The notes under the pieces are model-generated. The model was not told where the DNA came from. It ran no database searches and was given only the letters and a program-made list of their open reading frames with translations. DNA of 64,000 bases. It comes from Mariannaea sp. PMI_226 (Eukaryota > Ascomycota > Sordariomycetes > Hypocreales > Nectriaceae). Shown here in pieces: positions 54,309-64,000 of this stretch (position 1 is the first letter of the stretch; every line of letters begins with the position of its first letter). The stretch lies in the NCBI GenBank assembly GCA_024336345.1, contig JANFOG010000004.1, forward strand, positions 682,001 to 746,000. Reading direction: 5' to 3'. The position numbers were made by a program, and so were the translations under genes.

Positions 54309-55884
54309 GATGGAGAAAAGGTAATCATGGTCTTGTTAGAAGCATACCAAGGCACGACTTCTTGTTTTGCTACGTCAACGTGGGAATTTTGGGCCTTTTT
54401 CTCTTCCTCTTCCTCTTCTTCTTTTGATCTCTTGTCTTCTTTCCTTTTCGTTTTCCTTTCTTTTTTTCTTTCTTTTTTGGCATGGTGCTGAGGGATGGCG
54501 TTTAGGATTTGGGAATTTTGGTTGTGGACTACTGGGACTGGTCCACCTAAAAGATGGCGATGGGGGGATAAGTGTTTTTATTTTGCTATGATTGGTACTC
54601 GTAATGCGCTGTACTATACAAACTCAAGTTTCATCAGATAGTATGCCTCGTGGCAGCATCCAGCAACAGATGTCTAACAAATTCTACATGATTTTATGTT
54701 GGGCCAGGATCCAAGGCAAAATGGAGGAGCGCAGAATGAGGGAGCGAGTGTAGTAGAAGAGGTACATACCTCCCTCAGCCGGTATGAGCTAAGTTGCATA
54801 CTGTTATCAAGTATCCATGGATACAATACGTTCTTTGGGAAGAAAGACCATGACATTATGTTGAGTCGCAGGGGAGAAAAGGACCTTTGACCAAGAGTAG
54901 TAGTGCTAAGGGACCATTGGAGTAGTAGGATATTGCCTACATCCGAGGAGGTATCAACTGGGATAACATATGGAGTTTCCGTAGAATTTCCCATCATATC
55001 CCGATTTCCAGTTTCCTATTTTCTCCTCGTAATTGTGTCTGCATACCTTATTGGGAAGAGCACAACATACAGTATCCTACTACAGATTAATCTGTACCAG
55101 ACTGACAATTTGTCTGCGATTTTTGCCGAGGCTCACTCATTTTTGGAGGAAGACTTGCACGGACCATCAGCCAAGCGATGACGAACGATTGAAATTAGGT
55201 ACAGACTAATTACCTACCTTAGTTACTGTGCTCCGTCCGTCCTGTACCTTACCCTCCCCTCCCGTAAGGCAGAGAGGTAGCTGTTAGCAAGCACAATTTT
55301 TTTTTTTCGTCGACGGACTTTCCCCTAGGCTCTTGACTTCACGTGTCAGCAACATCCCTGGGCGGGTGGGCGACGTCATCGAAAATACGACGTGGAGCTT
55401 TGTTGGAAAGGGTTTGGGAGCAAAACCGAACCACCCACCTGCCAAGGGCCTGTTTTAAGGGGATATCTCCCACAGGTAGCTGGCAGGTAGCTGGCAGGTA
55501 GCTGGGTTGAAAAAAGGATTAAAAGGAAGAGTGGAAGAAAATCGTTTCCTGTTCTTGCACTCTGCTCTCTTTTACTTCCGTCGTTGTTTGTGGCCTTCAT
55601 GCACGTATGCACTCCGTTCCTTGTTAGGTACTGTAAGTAACGTTTTTTGAATTGACAGGGTACCTAGACTAACTAAATCCTAGGTACCTCTCAGAATACC
55701 ATTTTTTGGCCGTCATCTTTGGCGGCGCTAAGTAGAAAGACGCCTACAGTACATAGCCCAGCACCTGCTCGCCTGCTGCCTCCCCGCCACCAGACCTCGT
55801 TTGACCTTCAACCCCTCAACATCAGCATTTTCCTTGAGCGTGTCAGCAACGGCGACGAAGCCAAGCGCTGAGGTCGCTTCTAGC
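54309..55884. other. Intergenic region between the C2H2 gene and DGA1
   Basis: Contains a polypyrimidine stretch at 54396-54480 after the C2H2 stop, the three-copy 11-bp repeat at 55473-55505 and the DGA1 promoter. No gene recognised. Confidence 0.6.
55473..55505. repeat. Tandem repeat, three exact copies of an 11-bp unit
   Basis: The unit CAGGTAGCTGG occurs three times head to tail about 380 bases upstream of the DGA1 start. Its core GTAGCT is near-palindromic, so it could bind a dimeric factor. Confidence 0.9.
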
Positions 55885-57657
55885 ATGCCGACTGAAAATG
55901 GTGAGTGAAAAGATTGCTGGCGCTGTTGACTGATTGGTTTGGTGAGCGCTGGCGAGAGAGAGAGAGAGAGACAGAGAGAGTCTTGCGCATCTTCTCACCT
56001 GCGCAACTGCCGACTGGAATAGACGAGCCGCCAAGTCCCCATCCTGCTGCCATGACGTCGCGCAAAGCTCCCAAGTTGTATCAGAAGAACGAAACGCACA
56101 CACATCCACACACATACATATATAGCCTCGCTCTGCCAACGTCCATTTCCCATGACTAAATAGCTAGCTAACCTAATATACGATGAGTGCTAACAGATCG
56201 TCAGACTCTCTGCTTGAATCGAACGAGAAGGTGGTAACAATGCCTAACATGGACAACAAAAAATCATTGCCCTCGTCTGTCAGCCTCGAGTCGGTACGCG
56301 CCCAACATGCTTGGAATTTACATTTTTCTTTGCGATTCCTTCCTTATTTCTTTTGATTTGGATAACAAACCACACACTGACCCTCATGTCCAAGAGTCTC
56401 TCCGACAGCCCCGAACCCTTCGAGTCTGCGCCTGATTCCAACACAGCCACCCGCACGACCAAGTCCAATGGCAACACAAATTCGCCATCCAATGGCTCCG
56501 TAAAAACTTACGCTGCCGCTGTGAAAAAAGGCCATGGAGATGGCGCATCGAGTTTCGACTACGCTTCCGATGAGCACACATATCCTAGGCTGCCCACCCT
56601 CCCTGAAATCAATCGTGAGCGCAAGGGCATACGTGCTGGCGGCATTCACTTTGCGCCATTACGCGTTCCCATGGTGCGCCGACTGCAGACAGGCGCTGTA
56701 CTCTTCCACTGCATGTCCATCATCCTCTTTGTTTCCATCTTTTGGCTTATTTGCGCCAACCCGCTAACATGGCCAATCCTCGTCCCTTATCTCATTCACC
56801 TCACTCTCTCGACAAGTGCAACCAATGGAAAGCTATGGTACCGCTCCGAGTACATGCGAAACCTCCGCCTGTGGAAGCTGTTTACAGGATATTTTCCTAT
56901 GAAATTGCACAAGACGTATGAACTTGATCCTACGAGAAAGTACATTTTGGGTTATCACCCCCACGGTATCATTTCTCATGGCGCATGGGGCGCCTTTGTT
57001 ACGAATGCTCTTGGGTTTAGAGAATTGTTCCCAGGCATCACAAACACTTTGCTTACTCTTGATTCGAACTTCCGCCTGCCTTTCAACAGAGACTGGATCC
57101 TGTGGATGGGCCTCCAATCCGTCTCGAAAGAGTCAATCTGGAACCTCTTGAACAAGGGCGGCCCCAATAATGACGGGCAAGGCCGGGCTGTCACCATTGT
57201 TGTTGGAGGCGCTCGGGAGTCCCTGGAGGCTCAACCTGGCTCGCTTCGACTCATCCTCAAAGGTCGCAAGGGCTTCGTCAAGATGGCGCTCCGCACTGGC
57301 GCAGATATGGTTCCCGTCATTGGATTTGGAGAAAATGATTTGTACGACCAACTGAGTCCTAAGACACATCCAATTGTGAACAAGCTCCAAATGATATTTC
57401 TCAAGGTGTTCAAGTTTACTGTTCCCGCTCTTCATGGTCGAGGGGTGCTAAACTACGACATTGGCCTGATGCCGTACCGACGACCTGTAAACATCGTCGT
57501 TGGAAAGCCGATACGGGTGGAAAGGGCTCTTGGCCCCAACCCACCACAGGAAGAAATCGACAAGCTCCATGCAAGATATATCAAGGAGGTTGAGAGGTTA
57601 TGGAATGCCTACAAGGACCAGTATGCTACTGGTGTTGAGTTGGAAATTATCGCCTAA
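55885..57657 (+). CDS. DGA1: Diacylglycerol O-acyltransferase, DGAT2 type
   Basis: Makes triacylglycerol from diacylglycerol and acyl-CoA at the ER and lipid droplets. Proposed exons are 55885-55900, 56205-56293 and 56395-57657, giving 455 residues; the first intron (304 nt) joins ATGCCGACTGAAAATG to ACTCTC after a CTAAC branch point, and the second has a gtacgc donor. The alternative is a start at ATG 56386 with the upstream exons as leader. The N-terminus is polar. A hydrophobic hairpin follows (TGAVLFHCMSIILFVSIFW, LTWPILVPYLIHLTLS). The acyltransferase core has FPMKLHKTYELDPTRKYILGYHPHGIISHGAWGAF with the YHPHG motif, then VVGGARESLEAQPGSLRLILKGRKGFVKMALRTGADMVPVIGFGENDLY, and GLMPYRRPVNIVVGKPI. 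Family identity is certain; the 5' end is less so. Confidence 0.92.
55954..55980. repeat. GA dinucleotide microsatellite inside the first DGA1 intron
   Basis: About thirteen GA units with one CA interruption, located in the proposed first intron. Confidence 0.85.
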
Positions 57658-58330
57658 CGAGCCTGTTGTCTAGCTCCTCCCCCCTGTTTTTGCTTCCGTT
57701 TTTCCTTTTATCTCTTTTTTGTCTCTATCGAAGTTTTTTCTTTACGAGAGAGCCTTTTTCTGTAACTATTTCACGTCTATACAGGATCGGGGAAACTTTG
57801 GGCTGGCTGTATTGAGAGTAGAAAATGTATAACTTGGCTTCGGACATGCTGCTCTGGTTGTATGCGCTGGGGAGGTTGGTTATGTGATATCGGATAGGCA
57901 CTTATGGGTGGCGTATGCAGACGGATACGACGTTTTAGTGTGAAATTAATTCATTTATTTTTCATCAGAAAGACAAGTGACTATTCGTATGGTTTGTGTT
58001 TGGGGCTGAGATTACGGATTGTGCTTGTATGTTGCTTTAGATGTTTTAAGTCAGGTGACCACGCGCTTGTAATTGCTATACGAACGAAGGGCGCCTGCGC
58101 GTCAACCCGCGACAGCGTCATACTTCGTCAATCTCGGTCTTCGGGCGGATACTTGCTTCATGCAACAACTTGCAACTCTCATTTTGAAGCGCAAAGAGAC
58201 AATTGGTTCTAGTTCTACCTTTTTTTCTCTAAATCTCCCCGTCTTCTACTTCTTTTCATAAACGAATCGCACCCATACATTTACACTCCCCCCGCGGCCC
58301 CTTTTTGCTCCCCCAAAACCTCCCTAGACA
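57658..58330. other. Intergenic region between DGA1 and APN1
   Basis: DGA1 3' region (T-rich to about 57770) and a CT-rich APN1 promoter and leader. No gene recognised. Confidence 0.6.
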
Positions 58331-59861
58331 ATGCCTCCTCGCGCATCACCCCGTAAGAGGAAAGCCGTGAGCTACAACGAAGACATTGACGACGACATTG
58401 ACGCGAAGAAGCCCATCAAGAAGCCAAGTGGCGTTACTCCAAAGCCTGCTACAACACGCAAGGCAGAGTCAGAGCCGGAACCCGCGGAGCCTGTCAAGGC
58501 CACAGTCAAGACGGCAGCAGCAGCACCCAAGAAGCGTAAGACAAAGGCAAAGGAAGAGGACGGAGGCATGCCTCTCGCCGACCGCACAGCCGTTTCTTCG
58601 CTGAAGAAGGCCATGTACATTGGCGCTCACGTGAGCGCTGCAGGAGGTTCGTACTTCCATCTTTGCGTTATGACATGAATCCCTTTCCTAGAGGGGGAAT
58701 CAAAACCATACACAATTGTGCTCACCTTCGACTTCTGCTCTAGGCGTCCAGAACTCCGTCACAAATGCCGTCCACATCGGAGCAAACGCCTTTGCGCTGT
58801 TCCTCAAGTCCCAGCGCAAATGGACCAACCCGCCATTGGATACCACCGCCAAGACCCAATTCATCAGCCAGTGCAAGCATCATGACTACAGCGCGGGTGA
58901 ACACGCCCTCCCCCACGGCTCGTACCTCGTAAACCTCGCCCAGGCGGACAAGGCCAAAGCAGACCAGGCCTACACAAGCTTCGTCGACGACTTGCAACGA
59001 TGCGAGCAGCTCGGCATTCGGCTGTACAACTTCCACCCGGGCTCAACAGGAGGGGATGCCAGACCCGCCGCCATTGGACGTATCGCTGCGCAGCTGAATA
59101 AGTCACACAAGGCCACGAAGACGGTCATCACCGTCTTAGAGAATATGGCGGGCAGCGGAAACGTGGTGGGGTCAACGTGGGAGGATCTGCGCGACATCAT
59201 TCAGCTGGTTGAGGACAAGAGCCGTGTGGGCGTCTGTATTGATACATGCCATGCATTTGCAGCTGGATATGACTTGCGGACGCCGCAGGCCTTCAAGAAG
59301 ACAATCGATTCGTTCAACGACATTGTCGGCGAGGAGTACCTGAAAGCTTTCCACCGTATGTCTTCCACCTCCCTCTCCCTAACATATCGTCTACCCCTCT
59401 TATATGCACAAATACTAATCCTTTGCCTTCTTCGTTATAAACATATAGTCAACGACAGCAAAGCCCCCTTCAACTCTAACCGCGACCTTCACGCCAACAT
59501 CGGCACCGGCTTCCTCGGTCTGCGTGCCTTCCACAGCCTGGTCAATCATTCGGGATTCCAGGGCATGCCCATGGTCCTCGAGACGCCCATTGACCGCAAG
59601 GGCCCCGACGGCAAGTCCGTCGAAGACAAGCAGATCTGGGCCGACGAGATCAAGCTTCTGGAGCGACTTGTAGGCATGGACGCCGAAGGGGACGAGTTCA
59701 AAGCCTTGGAGGAGGAGCTGCAGGCCAAGGGCGCTGAAGAGCGTGGCAAGATACAGGATCAGGTTGATCGCAAGACGGCGAAGGATGCCAAGAAAGGGAC
59801 GAGAGGAAAGAAGGGCGCCAAGAAGAAGGTAAAGGATGAGTCTGACGAGGACAGTGACTAG
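58331..59861 (+). CDS. APN1: AP endonuclease, endonuclease IV family (Apn1)
   Basis: Cleaves 5' to abasic sites and removes 3' blocks in base excision repair, in nucleus and mitochondria. Exons are 58331-58646, 58744-59355 and 59449-59861, giving 446 residues. Residues 1-90 are a basic/acidic, disordered tail (MPPRASPRKRKAV..., KKRKTKAK), likely nuclear targeting. The TIM-barrel core has YIGAHVSAAGGVQNSV (split by the first intron with a gttcgt donor), LYNFHPGSTGG, TVITVLENMAGSGNVVGSTWEDLRDII, GVCIDTCHAFAAGYDLRTP, AFHLNDSKAPFNSNRDLHANIGTGFLG (split by the second intron) and MVLETPIDRK, covering the zinc-binding His, Glu and Asp set. The second intron (93 nt) is in frame and stop-free, so both spliced and unspliced frames are open. 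The C-terminal 60 residues are very Lys/Glu-rich (GTRGKKGAKKKVKDESDEDSD). Confidence 0.95.
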
Positions 59862-60317
59862 ATAATTGGAGGATAGCGGCCAGTTGAAGTTGCAAAGGAA
59901 TTGCACCCATCCTCGGTGTTTTACGAATATTCATAACACAGATGAAGGCGAGATTTGAAGCTGTAAAATTAATTGGTAATATAAGTAAAAAAAGAAAAAG
60001 AAAACATCTACTTGCTTCTAACTTAGTGCAGGGTATTTTTTTTCGCTAGGGATCAAACAAAGAGAGAGATATATATCAAAATCGCAGAAAGTGTTCTGTG
60101 TACTCGATCGATCCAACGAAAAGACGGGGGGCAAGACTGTTCAAGCAAGCAACCACTTAAACTAGACAAACCAGACAAACAAAACAAAAATATATAAACC
60201 AGTTGTTGCCTTGCCCATCCAAATCTTCTCCCCAAAACGCCATCATCATGACAATCAACTGAAGAAGTGAAAAGAAAAGAACAGAAAAGAACGAAACATT
60301 AATCATCCCTTCTTTAC
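59862..60317. other. Convergent 3' flank of APN1 and BUB1
   Basis: 456 bases, A-rich on the plus strand with many aaag/aaac runs. No gene recognised. Confidence 0.6.
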
Positions 60318-63300
60318 TCATCTCCGGCTCCTAGCAAAAGCCTCAACTTTGCTCACGAGCGACTTGAGTCCCACTCCCCTCTCACAGTTTGCCTCGAGCC
60401 ACTGCTCCATTCGCTCCCTCACACTGCGCATCGACTTGAGCACGGGCATGCGAGCTCCGTCTTCGCCGGCAACGTAGGAGCCCGGGTTGAGCAGCAAGTC
60501 GAAGCAGTCGCCCCAGAGCTGCGTCTGCCAGTAACGCTTGAGGCTTTCGCGGACCTTGTACCTCCGCCCAGCCTTGCCGATGCCCCCCTGATCGCACCGC
60601 ACCGTCTCAATGTACTTGCCGAAGAGCAGGGTGTGGATTGTGCCAGCGAGGCCGTGGTAATCGATCTGCCATGTCCACGGCCGACCCTCACGCATCTCGG
60701 CGCAGTCTTGGGCGCTCGTCTTCCAGTCGGCGATGAACTCGACCTCGGGCACGAACGTACGCATGTCGATGCCCCGACCAAAGTCGATCAGGACGACGCC
60801 GCGGGAAGCCCATCCACCACTACCATCCGGTCGCCACTGGCTCGAGAGGGGCTGGTCATCTGGAGAGGTATCGAGACGGAGGAGACAGTTGTCCGCCTTG
60901 AGGTCACCGTGCATAACACTCTTGGAGTGGAGGGCCTCCACAGTCCGCAGCAACTCAATGGTGAAGAACATGGCCAACTGCTCGTCCATGACAGCGGACG
61001 GCTCTGCGCGGAACAGGTTGACCACGTCCAGCAGTGTGCCGTGAGGGTGATACGGTAGGAAGAGGAATGCTTCATCCTGGTAGAGGTGCATCTCGTGAGC
61101 AAACGAAAGGGATGCTGACGCACGATGCTGAGGGCCGAGACGAGTATGAGCAACGCGCATCATGTGAAACTCCCAAGGCGTGGGTGGCGTCTCCATCTTG
61201 AGAGCTTCAGTCTCACTACGGTGGTTAACAGCAAACGCGCCTTTCCCCATTGCCGCTACGGCATTCTCGTCATTCTCGTTCTCCTCAGGGGAAGAGTTCT
61301 CGACAAGGTACACAGGGGCAAAGGCACCAGCGCCGAGTTCCTTCTTCACGGTATATATCGAGTTGGAGTCAGGGAACTGGATGAGAACAGGGCTGGCCAC
61401 GGGTCCAGTCTTGTCGGTGCTGGACTTAGTGGCCTTGGCCAGGGATTTGGCAAACTTGCGGATCTCGCCGCCACGCTCATACTTTTCATGGCGGTGATCA
61501 TAAAAGCCAAAGTATGACCTCAACGGAGGCTGCGTATTGGCGAGGATCTCAGAGCGCACTGCCTCGTCGACAGGATTGCACTGCGTCTCCTTGATGATGG
61601 GGCCTTTGGGCACCGGCGGCTTGGCACCGAAGGCCCTTCCGAGAGGACCGGCTGACTTGGGAGCTAAAGGCCCAGCTGCTTTCGGGGCTAGAGGTCCAGA
61701 CGTCTTGGGTGTAGGGTGAACTTCGTCAACGATCTCGCGCAGGGGGCTGCTCAGGGGCTCAAGATCTGATTCATCCTCCTCATCGATGGGTGTCGATGCA
61801 CCATCTCGTTTGGATGGCGTCTTGTAATACCTGTCGTTCTCAACGTCAAGGGAGACTTCAGTCCTCTCAGTGATTGGTGTCATAAAGGGCAACCGGTTAT
61901 TGGCCATCTCTGCCGCGTCCCTATACGGCCGGGTTGGCGGATCGTAGTCCTCGGGAGGAATTGGTACGAAAGAGGTGCGGGTTCGGGGTTCCTCATCGTC
62001 ATCGTCGTATTCTGCGTCGTCTTCATCCTCCCGTGAGCTAGTTTCGTCTTGCAACGATCCAGTCTGCTCTGTCTCTGGTATGCTTGCATCAATAAGGTCA
62101 GATACCTGGCTGTCAAGTTCGCCATCAACCTCCGCCTCAGCATCTGTGACGCCTGGGAGATGTTTTCGAGTATCGAAATCAGACCATTCACTCCTTACAT
62201 CTGACTCCTCATCATTGTCAGCCTCTTCTTCTTCCACCTCTTCCACATCTCCCGCTTCGCTACCATCGATCTGCCTTGTAGTGCATGAGCTCTCAGCATC
62301 ACTGGTGTAGTTATCATCACTCTCGTAGTCATCTTCATCAGCACTCTCCTCGACTTCTTCACCAGCTGGCTTGAGAGGTGCATTAAAGATGTCGTAAATA
62401 TCATCAGTGGCGGCCTTGGTGTGAATCGTCATGGTTGGCTCGGAGGTGTTCTTCTTGCAAAGCTTTGGCCTTGAAGGCGAGTCGAGTTTTGCCTTGACTA
62501 ATATTGATGTTAATGACTTAGGGACTTGATGATTCTCGGAGTAGTAACGATAATACATACTAACTTGGGTCTCGTTGACCTCAATAATCTTCTTCTTCTT
62601 CCCTCCTCGGGGGCGAGGTTGCTGTTCCACAATGGCACCGTTCTCATCATAATGCACAGAGTCCTGATGGATAACGAGCTTCTCTCCAACGCCCTTGCTA
62701 ATGTCCTCGATATCTTTAAGAGGAACAAGAACTGGTTCAGGCACAAGATTCTCATCTATCAACTCGTCTTCCCAACTACAGTCAAGCCAGCCTCTATTAG
62801 CAGCCATGATCTCCTCAAAGCTTAGCTCAGTGCCTTGCTCTTCAGGGGTCAAATAAATGGCTGCCAGGTCAACAAAAATTCGCTCCTTCTTCCCCGTTTG
62901 GGGATGAACAGAGATCTGGCACTTTGATGGAACAACAACAATGTTCTGTATTTGTGAAAGAGACTATATTACAAATAACGCCAACATAACCATCATTAGT
63001 TCTATGACCATTAACACATGGGCAGCTTGGAGAAGGGAGACAGAAACTCACCGGATCCCTAAACACCGCCATCTTGGGTGCAGCACTTTTCTTTCCACCT
63101 GCCTTGAGGGTCTCGCCAACCCAAGGCTTGGCCTCGACAACATTTTCCTTCTTTCGATCCGCCAGAGAGCCGATCGTGTCCCAACCTCTGGAGCTGGGTG
63201 GCCGCGTAGACAAAGCAGGTTGCTTGGCATCGGCATCAGCGTCGGAGAAGATGGCGAGCTTAGACTTTGCTGGTTTGGAACTGCCTCCGCTGGCTGGGCG

Positions 63301-64000
63301 AGGGGCCTGTGGATCAGATGGACGCGAGGCAGCAGAGAAAGGGTCTGACTTGGTCGCAAGGGCTGGTCGCATAGTGGGCAGAGCGGGAGACGAGGGTTCA
63401 TTCATAGCCTCTGGGTGCTCAGCCACTCTCTGCTCGAACTCTTTGAACTTACGCAACAGGCGCTGGACGGGTCGCGCCTCGCGCTCAATACCTAATTTGT
63501 AGACCTCCTCTGCTTGGCCCCATCGAGCGGCTCCTTCAAGCCAAGCTGCGTACTCCTCGTAGAAGAGAGCAAGGCCCTCTCCGATACCGTGGCGAGAAAG
63601 AAACATGTACGTCTCGCGTGGTGTATCGCTAAAGAAGTGGATGTAGTGCACCCACAGCTTCAGATATCGAGGGTCGTTCTTGTACTGTGCCGCTCCGATA
63701 AACGCTCTCGTAGCGCGTTCTAGCAGAGAATGAAGTTGTGACTGCGGGGTCGCCTGCGCAGAGGGATATGCGTCTAACGTCCATCGCACATATCGATCAT
63801 AGACATCTAGAGGATCGTCTGACTCGGCAATGTTTTCAACCTCGGCCTCATACTCGGCACGAATGCAGTCGTTGACGCTTCTTGTGTCGGAAGGTGTCGG
63901 TGTAGCAAGCTTCTGAAGCGGGGAGTGCGAGTACAGTTCTGCCAGCTTCTTGGCTGAACGACCACCAGGCAGGGACTGAATATTCTCCTTCTGCCCTTCG
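60318..64000 (-). CDS. BUB1: Spindle checkpoint kinase Bub1 (N-terminus cut by window edge)
   Basis: Kinetochore serine/threonine kinase of the spindle assembly checkpoint; phosphorylates histone H2A to recruit shugoshin. Exons on the minus strand are 63052-64000, 62561-62945 and 60318-62497, giving 1170 visible residues; the start lies beyond base 64000. A KEN box (63982-63990) in GQKENIQSLPGGRSAK is followed by the Mad3/Bub1 TPR region (YDRYVRWTLDAYPSAQ..., YLKLWVHYIHFFSDTPRETYMFLSRHGIGEGLALFYEEYAAWLE). Then come a disordered linker, the NIVVVPSKCQISVHPQTGKKERIFVDLAAIYLTPEEQGTELSFEEIMAANRGWL segment and a candidate Bub3-binding GLEBS motif (TMTIHTKAATDDIYDIFN, near 62371-62440). A very acidic central part precedes the kinase domain: Gly loop LGAGAFAPVYLV, ALK, HGDLKADN (60890-60913), DFGRGID. 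The second intron (62498-62560, 63 nt) is in frame and stop-free. Confidence 0.95.

Overview
This window is nuclear DNA from a filamentous ascomycete (Pezizomycotina). The evidence is short GT-AG introns of about 50-110 nt with CTAAC/CTGAC-like branch points close to the acceptor, a VelB velvet regulator, a KEN-box BUB1 kinase and fungal wall and lipid genes. The protein flavour and the many AGGTACCT/CCTAGGTA-type intergenic motifs suggest Sordariomycetes, perhaps Hypocreales; that placement is inference. I see no prokaryotic operon, rRNA, tRNA, CRISPR array or intact transposon.

Layout. 1-2.0 kb: 3' end of the calcium channel gene CCH1. 3.4-5.4 kb: two small unrecognised proteins, the second a small membrane protein. 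6.6-7.9 kb: HIS1 (minus). 11.0-12.8 kb: velB. 16.3-16.8 kb: a GRGGxGN-repeat (DUF3602-type) protein. 17.5-19.8 kb: HEM12 and EMC6, head to head. 20.1-22.7 kb: a GTPBP1/2-like GTPase. 24.7-26.1 kb: the t-SNARE SEC9, with a GC-AG intron. 26.8-31.3 kb: a compact cluster of a DEAH/RHA helicase (Dhr2-like), the LYR-motif factor SDHAF3/Sdh7 and the histidine methyltransferase HPM1. 31.5-35.6 kb: YNG2 and HOS2, head to head. 36.8-38.8 kb: an FMP42-like MFS carrier. 40.0-41.3 kb: a secreted SUN-family wall protein. 41.3-52.5 kb: an 11-kb gene-free stretch with an AT-rich core. 52.5-54.3 kb: a C2H2 transcription factor. 55.9-57.7 kb: DGA1 (DGAT2). 58.3-59.9 kb: APN1. 60.3-64.0 kb: BUB1 (minus), missing only its extreme N-terminus at the window edge.

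The genes are mostly single-copy housekeeping and regulatory loci rather than a pathway cluster. Functional neighbours are limited: YNG2 (NuA4 acetyltransferase subunit) and HOS2 (deacetylase) share a 1.2-kb divergent promoter, and three of the four genes between 26.8 and 31.3 kb act on ribosomes or mitochondria. Exon boundaries were set by hand from splice consensus, reading-frame continuity and family knowledge; no database search was possible. I found no convincing new multi-gene system. The items most worth checking are the GC-AG intron of SEC9, whose retention would add a hydrophobic tail, the in-frame stop-free introns of APN1 and BUB1, the YNG2/HOS2 pair, the two small unrecognised proteins, and the AT-rich desert with clustered ACGGAGTA words.
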